Of a stretch of DNA of 64,000 nucleotides, positions 48,601 to 64,000 are shown in pieces. The translations under genes were made by a program, and so were the position numbers. Within the stretch, counting starts at the first letter, position 1, and every line of letters starts with the position of its first letter. This stretch comes from Amphimedon queenslandica (lineage: Eukaryota; Porifera; Demospongiae; Haplosclerida; Niphatidae), in NCBI RefSeq assembly GCF_000090795.2, contig NW_003546260.1:88072-152071 (forward strand), given 5' to 3'. The notes beneath the pieces were generated by a model. It was not told where the DNA came from. It made no database searches and saw only the letters and a list, made by a program, of their open reading frames with translations.

Positions 48601-50696
48601 AGTCAGCTAAACAATATGCAGCTGCAAATACTATAATGCATTTGGAGCAAGGTAAAAAATTCATAAAAATCAGTTTCAATCAGATTCAGTTCAAAGTTGA
48701 TACACAACATAAGGCTTATATATGTATTAGAAAAAAATATAAAATTGGAGAATTCTCTCCTAGCAATTTTTGATAAAATTTGGCCAAAGGCCCTGTCTTT
48801 GGCCAGATTTTGGAGTAGCTTTTAAAATTTGTAAAAAATCTAATTTTGATTGGTATCAGATACACAACATTAAGGACATATGTATGTATCCGAAAAAAGT
48901 ATAAAAATCGCGAATTCTCTTCTTGTGATTTTTTTCAAAATACCCTGTACAGGGTTTTTGGCTTAATTTTTGAGCAACTTGACAATCCACTGACAAGAAG
49001 CTGCATGAGTATTATACCAGAATTCTGTGGGAAACCCTGTATGTGGTATAGTATTAAAAATACCACAAACTAAATATCGATATATTGCCAAGGCCTATGT
49101 AATTGACCAGATTTGCTTGATTTCAAGTTCAAAAGTAACATACTTACAAGGAGGTTGATAAGTCAATGGCTGGAGGTTAATAGGTTAAGTTTGCCCTGGT
49201 ATTACTCCAGCACTTTGAAATGCTTGTTGAAGTGGTGCTAAGTAAACCTGCCATAGCCTTATCAACCTTAGGCCTACATTGTACTTGCCCTCATTATGAT
49301 AAAGTCATAGATGCCTCACCTCCTTTTATAACCTTAACATACTAAAAATAACATGCAGTTAAGTGCAAAAAGTATGTGAAAGCCCATAGGGGTAGGAACG
49401 AACTAAAAGTTGGGGGGGGGGGCTAAGGTATTATTTTTACAATTGATCATTAATACAAAGCATGTACTGAATTTAATACTGTCCAAAATATTGGCGTCTA
49501 TGCTCATTAAATGTAACAAATTCCTTTGCAATGTCCTTGATGTGTAAATCATCTGTAAATTCTTTGTGTGTATGCAAAATAACTACATGGTTAAAACGCT
49601 CTTGTGACATTGTGGAGCGCAAGTAGTTTTTAATCTCCTTAACATCGAAAATCTATGCTTAGCTGAAGCTGATGTTAACAGAGTTGTTAAATAAAGAAGT
49701 AGAAGCTTGTGTATTCCTGAAAAAACTAATAAAAGTGTATTCTTAGAAGTTAAGCTAGTGTATTAATTGTTTTATAAAACGAATCATCACACAATATGCA
49801 CACATATAAGGATTACCTAAACTAAAGTTTATAGTGTTGATAATAGTAATACATGTACATCACTTAAAGTTGGAGGGGCTAAGCCCCCCTTCAATGAAAG
49901 TTGGGGGGGCTTAAGCCCCTCCTGCCCCCCCCTGTTCCTACCCCTATGTGAAAGCCCTATGTTTTTTTGGTTAAAGTTGATATTAATTATTGTATCTTAC
50001 ATTGTATTGTTAAAAATGATTTTAATCGTGTTGCTCTTTTTGTAGCAAGAAGTCTTCATAAGAAGCCTCCTGACAGTTTGTTTGGCCATGAATCATCTCT
50101 TCAGCATCCAGAGCCTGTTAATACGTTAGACGCTACAGTGCATTCATCTTCATCTACGAAGCGAGTGACAGAGCCACTTGGTGAAGATGTATCTATTATG
50201 CAAAAATATCAACAAAATGTATCAAGTAAGAGAATTTGTGTGGTGGTATTTATTATTAATGTTTTTATTAACATTAATAGAGTCACTTGATTATATGCCT
50301 CAGGATCTTCCTCATCGACCTGATTGTAATTGTACTGGTCATGGTTGCTTCCAAAGAGGGCTCTCTATTCCTGACAATTCAAGTCTGTACAAAGATCCAG
50401 TCATTTCTAAACAAGAAATGCTCTCTAAGGAAAGTATGGGGTTTGATGTTCCTAGCTCTGAAACTACGTTAATTACGAGTGAACCAAGCTCTCACGAGTC
50501 ATCAAATACTGCACTTTGTGTTGATACTGAGACATCAGAGCTTTCTCAGGCAGCGCTAGGAGACAATGTTATCCAATCAAGTGCAGGTGCTTACCAATAT
50601 CAAACTTTAGCACATACAACAGAACCATCTATAGAACCTAAAAACATCCCTGATACATCCAATTCTCACCATTTTAGTCAATATCAAAATAATTGA
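45614..50696 (+). CDS. CARD-like (death-fold) protein, 4 exons, 320 aa
   Basis: Exons 45614-45629, 45680-46030, 50046-50225 and 50281-50696 join in frame with GT-AG borders to give MSALCDEKLRDAF... and a stop at 50696. Residues about 5-120 look like an all-helical death-fold domain. The second half (IMSPSVLKHYF, RASKLVTLLS, YGYHLLYMALREDGKKIAVE) follows the helix 3-6 pattern of CARDs (as in BCL10 and caspase-9), with a longer loop after the first helices. Residues about 122-320 are Ser/Thr/Pro-rich and probably disordered, with a small Cys cluster (CNCTGHGC). CARDs bind partner CARDs in signalling complexes; partners here are unknown. The 4-kb intron 2 is full of transposons. CARD versus another death fold is uncertain; the exon structure is well supported. 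Confidence 0.68.
46385..46540. repeat. CAGGG-family fragment, reverse orientation
   Basis: Reading the minus strand gives aattcattaaaaatccaacc, agaatcagctcaaac, ttctacacaacataaaa and tatacggtgcatcagaaaaa, the family order. About 150 bp, no termini. It lies in intron 2 of the CARD-like gene. Confidence 0.55.
48421..48534. mobile_element. Short GC-rich hairpin MITE
   Basis: About 114 bp that folds on itself: ataacacccccgct-gcgg-atacat pairs with atgtatcc-tta-gcgggggtgttat, and ttgtatgacc pairs with ggtcatacaa. The loop (cttgccctcgggcctgcggccc) is GC-rich, unlike the surroundings. No coding capacity. Family not identified. Confidence 0.75.
48580..49039. mobile_element. Non-autonomous element, CAGGG family
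   Basis: It begins gttcccacaaagcttgctaa and ends ctgtgggaaaccctg, inverted ends of the family. The interior has aatcagattcagttcaaa, acacaacat, ggagaattctctcct, tggccaaaggccctg and cactgacaagaagctgcatg in order. About 460 bp in intron 2 of the CARD-like gene. Confidence 0.68.
49385..49948 (-). mobile_element. Internally deleted hAT transposon with transposase C-terminal remnant
   Basis: 564 bp bounded by inverted cataggggtaggaac / gttcctacccctatg and flanked by a perfect 8-bp target duplication, tgaaagcc (49377-49384 and 49949-49956). On the minus strand a broken frame recalls the hAT C-terminal dimerisation region: TSASAKHRFSMLRRLK, then after a frame change LRSTMSQERFNHV and HTHKEFTDD (compare the family's S-A-S-x-E-R-x-F-S and LRxxMSQERL). 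Runs of g/c (ggggggg) lie near both ends. It sits in intron 2 of the CARD-like gene and is not functional as read. Confidence 0.82.
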
Positions 50697-50762
50697 ATAT
50701 TATTGCTATCATTATTATTATTGTCATTATTATTATTATTGTCATTATTATTATTTTTATGT
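50697..50762. repeat. ATT-type microsatellite between two tail-to-tail genes
   Basis: The 66 bp between the stop codons of the plus-strand CARD-like gene and the minus-strand USP gene is mostly attatt with interspersed gtc. Both transcripts must end in or through this spacer, so their 3' UTRs probably overlap. Confidence 0.7.
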
Positions 50763-52682
50763 TCAGTGTCTTTTAGCTTTGTAAAATATTAAATAAGTAT
50801 TTTGTGAAACAAAAGGTTGCTTGATTTCTTTTTCAATATCGTTGACTAGTGAGACATAGTTGTCATCAAAGCGATACCAGGCTCCATCTTTAGCCTTGCT
50901 ATAAGCAATATAGTGGCCATAGCTAGTGGTACGTGCACCAGTGTGAACACAAAACCCACACAAATCATACAAAGTTGGCTGGCTAGCATCTAGAGGAGCT
51001 TTTAGTTTAGAGTTGAGTGTAAAAGAAGACAAATCTAGACCAGTGACAGGAAAGACAACTGGTGTTTGATTCTTAAGTGCTTGTTTGCGAGCGTAATCAT
51101 ATGAAAAACGTGCGAGTTGAATGATGAGATGTGATGGCAGATAGCTAAGGCAGGCTAATCTACTGCCAGAAGTTGGAAAATCTGATTCTTTGATGGTGCA
51201 AGTGCAACGAAACATGTTATGTGAATGATTCAAACTCTCTATCTGACTAAAAAGTTCAAAGCAGAGCCGGATGTCACTGTTAGTGTTTTGTGGCACAGGT
51301 AATGTAAGTATTGTATAATACTCAATATTGGTAGACACTCTTTTACACTGTTGGCATTCACGTGCTTCAAATAGTTGGCCACAACACATCTTGTATATTG
51401 ATGACATATTCTCTTGCTCAAGAATAGAATAGTCGACTGATGAGAGTTTTATCAGTTTATCACGATAAGTTTCAATATCATCAGATCTCATCTCTAAGGA
51501 TTGTATAGTATCTTTTTCACTTTTTAGTCGAGCAATCAGACTCTGTTTCTCTTCAGTCATGTCAACTTTAGTTGCTTTTTTGTGCATTTCATGAAGAGCA
51601 TCCAAAAGCCACAATAAAAATTCACCCGCATCTTGTTGGCTTTGACCATGAATAGTAACGAGATGAGGAGCTAGAGATGAGATAGCGAGCAGAAGCTTGT
51701 TAGGTTTGATGCTACTCAGACTCCAATTCTGACACTGTTGAATGACCAACTGCAAAGAAGAAATAAGATTATTGTCAGATTTCTTTTGAGGGGTAGGGAA
51801 CTGTAGGAGCAGAGACACAAACCCTTCAATCCCGGCTAGACAATGGATAACAGAAACTAAAAAGCAAATATTACCAGTATTGCTAAGACCAGGCGGTTTG
51901 GATTGTGATCTAGTAGCAATCAAAGAGGGTACGGAATTCATGTTTGAATATGGCGGAGTATTAAACGGAAGCCCACTAGATGCCACTAGTGTCGTATTAT
52001 CATGTGTAGACGATGAGAAAGGTAGAGTTGGCAATAAAGTTCTTGTTGGAGATGGATAGTACTTTTGTAAAGTACTTGTATTTGAAGATAAAGCAGACTT
52101 TTGGTACATATAGCCCACTCTGCTAACAGGAGACGATCTTGGGGATACCTTCACAGTTAAATATGGAGAACTGGTTGGTTGCAGTCTTCTTTCAGCTTCG
52201 TTTTGTACCCTGGTAGGAGTTGAGTCCATTTTCCTGACAGGGTGAGGGTACATGTTGTACATACGTGTACTATGAGTGTCTGAATGATTACCATACTGAG
52301 CTACATTAACTGGTCGACGAGTTAAGTCTGTACTTAAATGAAAATACTGTGGTTCCTCAATACCAGTACCCTCACTGCTTCTCTTGGCATATTTCAACGG
52401 TTTGCTCACTTTAACTCCTTTTATGGCTTCTTTTCTCTTATCTAGGATCCCTTTGACACAACGTATTGCTATTAAAGGTAAAAAGAGTACTAGCAATAAT
52501 GGAAAGTGATGAAAAGCCATGACTACTAGACAGAAAATAACAAGTGACATTAGCTGAACCAGTAAGAGAGTACTGAATCGATGTCTGTAATCTGAATATA
52601 GGAAACGAATAAGGATCTCACTAGCTATAAGTAATAACAGGTCTAAAGCAAAGTTCTGCCATTGTAGTTCTACGAAAGACAT
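50763..52682 (-). CDS. Ubiquitin-specific protease with N-terminal membrane anchor, 639 aa
   Basis: Intronless peptidase C19 (USP) enzyme that removes ubiquitin from proteins. Residues 10-78 hold two to three hydrophobic segments (for example FALDLLLLIASEILIRFLY and PLLLVLFLPLIAI), then a basic stretch, so the enzyme is probably membrane-tethered with the catalytic domain in the cytosol. Residues 95-260 are low-complexity. The Cys box is at 263-283 (GLSNTGNICFLVSV, catalytic Cys273); the usual Asn after CFL is Val. A QQDAGEF box lies at 349-355 and the His box at 588-610 (YGHYIAY, His590; WYRFDD, Asp606/607). CxxC pairs near residues 440-450 fit the zinc fingers. The N-terminal anchor recalls USP30, but the lengths and anchors differ, so I do not name it. 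It lies head-to-head with the cyclase-like gene. Confidence 0.85.
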   Translation of the reverse strand: MSFVELQWQNFALDLLLLIASEILIRFLYSDYRHRFSTLLLVQLMSLVIFCLVVMAFHHFPLLLVLFLPLIAIRCVKGILDKRKEAIKGVKVSKPLKYAKRSSEGTGIEEPQYFHLSTDLTRRPVNVAQYGNHSDTHSTRMYNMYPHPVRKMDSTPTRVQNEAERRLQPTSSPYLTVKVSPRSSPVSRVGYMYQKSALSSNTSTLQKYYPSPTRTLLPTLPFSSSTHDNTTLVASSGLPFNTPPYSNMNSVPSLIATRSQSKPPGLSNTGNICFLVSVIHCLAGIEGFVSLLLQFPTPQKKSDNNLISSLQLVIQQCQNWSLSSIKPNKLLLAISSLAPHLVTIHGQSQQDAGEFLLWLLDALHEMHKKATKVDMTEEKQSLIARLKSEKDTIQSLEMRSDDIETYRDKLIKLSSVDYSILEQENMSSIYKMCCGQLFEARECQQCKRVSTNIEYYTILTLPVPQNTNSDIRLCFELFSQIESLNHSHNMFRCTCTIKESDFPTSGSRLACLSYLPSHLIIQLARFSYDYARKQALKNQTPVVFPVTGLDLSSFTLNSKLKAPLDASQPTLYDLCGFCVHTGARTTSYGHYIAYSKAKDGAWYRFDDNYVSLVNDIEKEIKQPFVSQNTYLIFYKAKRH

Positions 52683-52947
52683 GATGGATCAGTCAGTAAT
52701 GGTCAGTAAAGTGACTGGTAATATTTTTATAAACCAATTGCAACCTAAGTAAAATCAGAGAATACTAGATTACTATTTTTGTAGACAAATATTTAAACCA
52801 ACCTGATAATAATTAGCCTCATTAGTGAATACATTCATCATGAAAATTCAAATGCACAGACTAATCTCCATTTACTCCATGGGGTGGAGACTGATTAAAA
52901 AATCGTTACTATGGTAACATGCAGATCTAACAGCCCCACCCACAACA
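52683..52947. promoter_or_regulatory. Bidirectional promoter region, USP / cyclase-like gene
   Basis: 265 bp between divergent start codons (52682 minus, 52948 plus). It contains gatggatcagtcagtaatgg and an imperfect tcagtaa-type repeat near 52690-52715, plus a ccatggggtgg segment near 52878. No recognised binding site is claimed. Confidence 0.45.
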
Positions 52948-54173
52948 ATGGGAGCAAACAGATCAAGATTAGTGGAAAGGCTAGTGGAGAAAGATGTCAA
53001 TAATCAGGTATTAGAATTCTTTTATTCAATAATCATTCTACAATCAGATTCTCCACGATCGAGTCGAAGCGGAGAAGGAGCGACTGCACAACGAAGAACT
53101 AGCCAAACTGAGGAGTGAAGTTCATGACCTCAGAGACAACCTTTGCAGACAGGAAATGGAGCTAGCCGAAAGAACAGGAAGATTACAAGATGAACAACAA
53201 AAGAATCTGGCTCTGTTATTTTGTTAGTTTAATTAGATTACACATAATAATATAAGTTTGTACATGCATAATGTAGGTGATCTACCACTAACACTTATAA
53301 GTGATCCAACTGCTGATTCCAAGACATATTCAAACCTAAGCAAAAGCTATGCAATGGTAACTTTGGCTCAATGGTAAGCAATAGCTAATGGAACAGTTAA
53401 ATTAAAGCTCTGTTTATAGTGATGTTGTAGGGTTTGCCAATTTGACTTGCCTTTTGAAACCACATGAGGCAGTTGCAATTATTGATAGAATACAAGCTAT
53501 TATTGATGAAGCTTTTAAAGATGAGAACATATTCATAATGGAACGCTTTACAGATGGATGCATTGCTGCTAGTGGACTAGTTGATCAGCCAGCTAACACT
53601 CTAAATAAGGATCCTGTTATTACTAGTCGTATCACAACTCCTTCACAATTGGACAGTCTAGGATATGATGCATACTCTACAACACCATCTTCAATGAGAG
53701 ACACAAATAAGTCTCCAGCAACAGCTGCTAGCTATGCTGGACTGATTGCAACAGGAACATTAAAGCTAATGAGTTTGTCAGGAGTTGTTTCAGTCCCCTC
53801 ATTGAAGAACAAGCAACTCCAGCTTCGTGTAGCTATACATTCTGGCCCTTGCTCAGCTGGTATTGTTAATCTACAAACTACAGTTGGTACACAGCATATG
53901 GCTCATTACAAACTGTTTGGTCCAGCTTTAAACATGACAAAGAAGTTGTGCACAACTGGTCTTGCTCTGCAGATTCGTGTCAGTAAACAATCCTGGGAGT
54001 TACTTAATGACATTGGTGGCTATATTTTCGAGAGATGCCCTGATTTCATGACTTGGAGTGGACAAAAACCAATAGAATCATACTGGCTAATAGGACAAGA
54101 GGAACATGACTTTCCATTACCATCTGTGGATCAGGCAATATCACTCTCAGAATATGAAGACATTGCTATCTAA
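52948..54173 (+). CDS. Class III nucleotide-cyclase-like protein, possibly N-myristoylated, 361 aa
   Basis: Exons 52948-53007, 53048-53222, 53277-53373 and 53420-54173 join in frame. The start MGANRSRL fits an N-myristoylation signal (Gly2, Ser6). Residues 15-75 form a coiled coil. Residues 103-345 match the adenylate/guanylate cyclase fold: YAMVTLAQCDVVGFANLT carries the first metal Asp (D112), MERFTDGCIA the second (D156) and the guanylate-type Glu (E152); LQLRVAIHSGPCSAGIV and YKLFGPALN follow. The second purine-selecting position, Cys in guanylate cyclases and Asp in adenylate cyclases, is Lys275. The transition-state Asn is kept (N282), but the usual Arg four residues on is Lys286. A low-complexity insert lies at about 165-235. 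Both metal ligands are kept, so activity is possible, but substrate is uncertain and a regulatory or weak cyclase is as likely. Confidence 0.78.
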
Positions 54174-54259
54174 TCTTTTTTATAAATTAAAAAATACAAC
54201 TTTATTATTGTTATAATAGCAGTTTGACATCTTTATAATGAAATCAAGCGTTTATTACC

Positions 54260-54350
54260 AGAGGAGGAATGAGTGCATCAAGACTAGCTCTTCCATAGTT
54301 TTTGGAGTTGGAGTTAGTCCATCATCAATAATAATACTTCATTCTCCCAC
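54260..54350 (-). promoter_or_regulatory. Candidate SECIS element in the SelO 3' UTR
   Basis: About 170-260 nt past the in-frame TGA. On the minus strand a lower stem (GGGAGAATGA with TCATTCCTCC) leads to an ATGA (54325-54322) facing TGAT (54280-54277), the SECIS non-Watson-Crick quartet pattern. Above it a stem of about ten pairs (GGACTA, CTC against GAG, TAGTCT) carries an apical loop containing CCAAAAAC, which supplies the unpaired adenines. The lower internal loop is asymmetric. Found by hand-folding only. Confidence 0.5.
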
Positions 54351-54508
54351 TAGGATTGTACCTGCTAATTAAAACAAAAAATACAGTATGGTGTGAACTA
54401 GTCAAATAAATAGCTAACATCAATTAAAATAGATAAAGCTGAGATCTACATGTACATGTACATGTATTATATGCAAATTGTTTAATTTCAAAAGAAACAT
54501 ACATGTTT

Positions 54509-61857
<7,349 letters not shown>

Positions 61858-61967
61858 TTGGGGTTAAAATTTAATAGGCGTGTCTATGAATAAAAACATG
61901 AAATTTCATTTACTCTAATATCTATGATAAAAACATAAATTAAAATAATTAAAAATTAATAATCTGT

Positions 61968-63675
61968 TTATTGTATTGCAGCTCCATAGCTCTTCTTTTC
62001 TGCTTCAAAAAGTGCAGATTTATTTTTGCATAATTTGTCTTTGAATGCTAGTAACCTATGCAAAGGTGACATGTAACATTGTGTGAGAGATATAACAAAA
62101 TTTTACAGAATTAGTGGAATGGTGAGACTCCACGCTCCAGCCATTATCCAGAAAACAATGCCAGCATTAGCATGGGAACTGACTTGTGGATGATAAATCT
62201 CATTTGATGCAACAATTGAAGCCATTCCTGCAACCACTTGGCATGACGTTGCAATAGAAAATGCTGAACCTAAAGGGTTTTATTATAAAGAAACTGCATT
62301 ATTTTTACTTTGGTAATTTAAATAAACTGCCATGAGTAACTATACTCATCAATGATGCATTAATTTAAACAATAGCAGTGATAAATAAACAGCTACCTTG
62401 TCTTTCTGGACCAACAACTTCTGCTATGCAGGATCGAATGGTAGGATAAACAAGTATAAGTAACCCCTGAAATATTCCAACTACAAAATGGTACATTTGA
62501 AAGACAATAATTACAGAAATTAACTTACGAACAAACATTTCACTAGTAGATTTGGAACTGATATTTGCAATTAAAATATTGGTGACAACAGCAGCAATCG
62601 CTCCAATAAGACTAATATAATAAATTGAGAGCCTCAAAAACACTAGAATAGGTAGCAGTACTATAAGAGACACTCCCATGGCAGCTGAATAAATGGCACC
62701 ATATGTACCAATTCGATCATAGGTCCATTGAAGAGGTTCATTGTGTAGAAAATAATTCATGATACTATAGGAAGCTCCAAGTCCTAATGAAGCCAAACAA
62801 ATTATGATAGTAGCTGTCCATAATATCAAATAATTCTTACACCCAATGTACGAAGGCATTACGTATAGCTTGATGCCAGTAACAATTTTATTAAATCCTC
62901 TATTGCTAAGCTCCTGGTTATGCAGTCTGACTTTTTTTGATAACGACTCTGGCATGAGTATGACAGTTATCATTGCCAATGCTGTGATGGTAATCATTAG
63001 CCAAGCAGGAGGCTCAAAATTACAGTTTGTCTTTTGAATCCAGTCATTAGTAGCTATTGATGTAGTGGCTTTTGCAATGGCTATACAAGACTCAACGATC
63101 CCAATACGTATAGTGAATGCCTTGGAGTTGTTAGGAGTTACATCATGCACAGTAGCTACGATGACAGTCATGACAGTTGCAAAACCACCAGAAGCACCGA
63201 AAAATAAAGAGCACAACAAATAGTAATAGACATTTAGGGAGAAATGAATGATAGCAAACTGGAGGAGGGCAGTTAAGCACAGACCTACAACTGCAGTGAG
63301 CATGATTGGCTTCCTACCTACAATATCAGACAATGGGCCCAACACTAATCCAACTAGCAATGAAAATCCCAAGAACGTTAACTCAGAGTACATATTTAGA
63401 CGATTAACTCTTTCTTGTAACTGAACAAACTCCTCGTCACCGGTGTAGTTAGCAACATAGCTTTGCGTCAAACACTGACGAGTGATGGAGGTGTTTAAAA
63501 CCCCTAAATCCCCCTCAAGCGCCTCCTTGGAGAGTTGCTGGAAAAAATATTGTTGGTACAGAAGGCGATAAAAGTGTTCCGAGAACTGGTACAGAAGGAA
63601 TGGTATCTCAATAGGAAAGTATTTGGCATAAGCTTGCCTCTGATCTACTGCTTCTCTTTGCACACTGCCCTCCAT
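61968..63675 (-). CDS. SLC46 / proton-coupled folate transporter-like MFS protein
   Basis: Multi-pass plasma- or lysosomal-membrane transporter of the major facilitator superfamily. Three coding exons: from the ATG at 63675 to about 62396, 62269-62107, and 62055-61968, joined in frame (GPERQ-GSAFSIATS, then LTIPLIL-LLAFKDK). The N-terminus has EIPFLLYQFSEHFYRLLYQQ, the SLC46 first-helix pattern, followed by a Cys- and N-glycosylation-containing loop (C-L-T-Q-S-Y-V-A-N-Y-T). Then comes the MFS signature GPLSDIVGRKPIM. About 12 hydrophobic segments fit the family, as does the C-terminal VGPERQGSAF. The ATG is chosen because the frame upstream of it enters a splice acceptor (tttgctag) with no other ATG. 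Its 3' end lies 110 bp from the SelO start codon on the same strand. Substrate cannot be told. Confidence 0.82.
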
Positions 63676-63765
63676 ATCCCATTTACAGAAGAGGGTGGGT
63701 GGGGCTCCAGCTAGCAAAAAAATAATTTATTGTGAAAAGTTTAAAATGATAATATTCATCACATA

Positions 63766-63891
63766 ATAACTTGAGGGTCTGGATAAGAAGCATTTATACA
63801 CTTGTGAGGTAAAATCTTTGCCCCATTAATGAGTAGCTCATCTTGTATTTCTACATCTTCTCCTAAAACTGAAGTGTTCTCCATTCTAACC
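63766..63891 (-). CDS. Possible exon upstream of the MFS gene (unassigned)
   Basis: An open stretch after a possible acceptor (tattgcag) reads [16 protein letters not shown] and ends SYPDPQ before a possible donor (gttatt). If the frame is not spliced it runs back to a hydrophobic [18 protein letters not shown], which looks like a signal peptide. The end phase does not match the acceptor of the MFS exon, so it could be a 5' exon with a different junction, or part of another gene beyond the window. Weak. Confidence 0.3.
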
Positions 63892-64000
63892 TGCAATAAT
63901 AACAGTAAAAGGAATGGAGTAAACATAATAATATAATTATTCATGTGCTGAATAAAGCTGCTACAACTGGGCATGACAAAGGTTTGGACCAATGCACAAC

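Noticed and set aside
63676-63717. Upstream start (MLAGAPP) for the MFS transporter
   Set aside because: That codon is TTG and lies in the splice acceptor; the first ATG is at 63675.

Overview
The window looks like nuclear DNA of a demosponge, most likely close to Amphimedon queenslandica. The reasons are AT-rich sequence, very short introns (often 40-80 bp), tightly packed genes on both strands, a giant short-exon collagen gene, a sponge-style adhesion GPCR and many small inverted-repeat transposons. The taxon is inferred; no single base proves it.

Layout. Bases 1-14065 (minus) hold the 5' part of a very long collagen gene: signal peptide, thrombospondin-N/laminin-G-like domain, long Gly-X-Y region, a collagen XV/XVIII-like trimerisation domain, then more Gly-X-Y running off the left edge. 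Bases 14.1-18.3 kb are intergenic with miniature transposons. From 18.3 to 25.2 kb lie four intronless coiled-coil genes, two of which share a C-terminal domain I do not recognise. Bases 25.2-29.3 kb are repeat-rich. A 1.25-kresidue surface protein with about eight membrane segments follows (29.8-33.5 kb). Bases 34.2-45.4 kb (plus) encode an exceptional adhesion GPCR whose N-terminus is an EGFR/insulin-receptor-type L1-furin-L2 module, followed by a possible lysozyme-like module, an IgGFc-binding-type domain, four Ig domains, an EGF domain, an HRM-like domain, GAIN/GPS and 7TM.

The right third holds a four-exon gene with a CARD-like death-fold domain (45.6-50.7 kb, plus), a membrane-anchored ubiquitin-specific protease (50.8-52.7 kb, minus), a class III nucleotide-cyclase-like gene (52.9-54.2 kb, plus), selenoprotein O (54.5-61.9 kb, minus) and an SLC46/folate-transporter-like MFS gene (62.0-63.7 kb, minus). 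SelO ends in an in-frame TGA (reading V-T-U-S-S) and has a SECIS-like hairpin in its 3' UTR.

No operon logic is evident. There are compact head-to-head pairs (USP/cyclase 265 bp apart; two coiled-coil genes 179 bp apart) and a tail-to-tail pair 66 bp apart. Introns and spacers carry at least four groups of non-autonomous DNA transposons, some nested, two with clean 8-bp target duplications. I saw no rRNA, tRNA, CRISPR or LTR/retroviral sequence.
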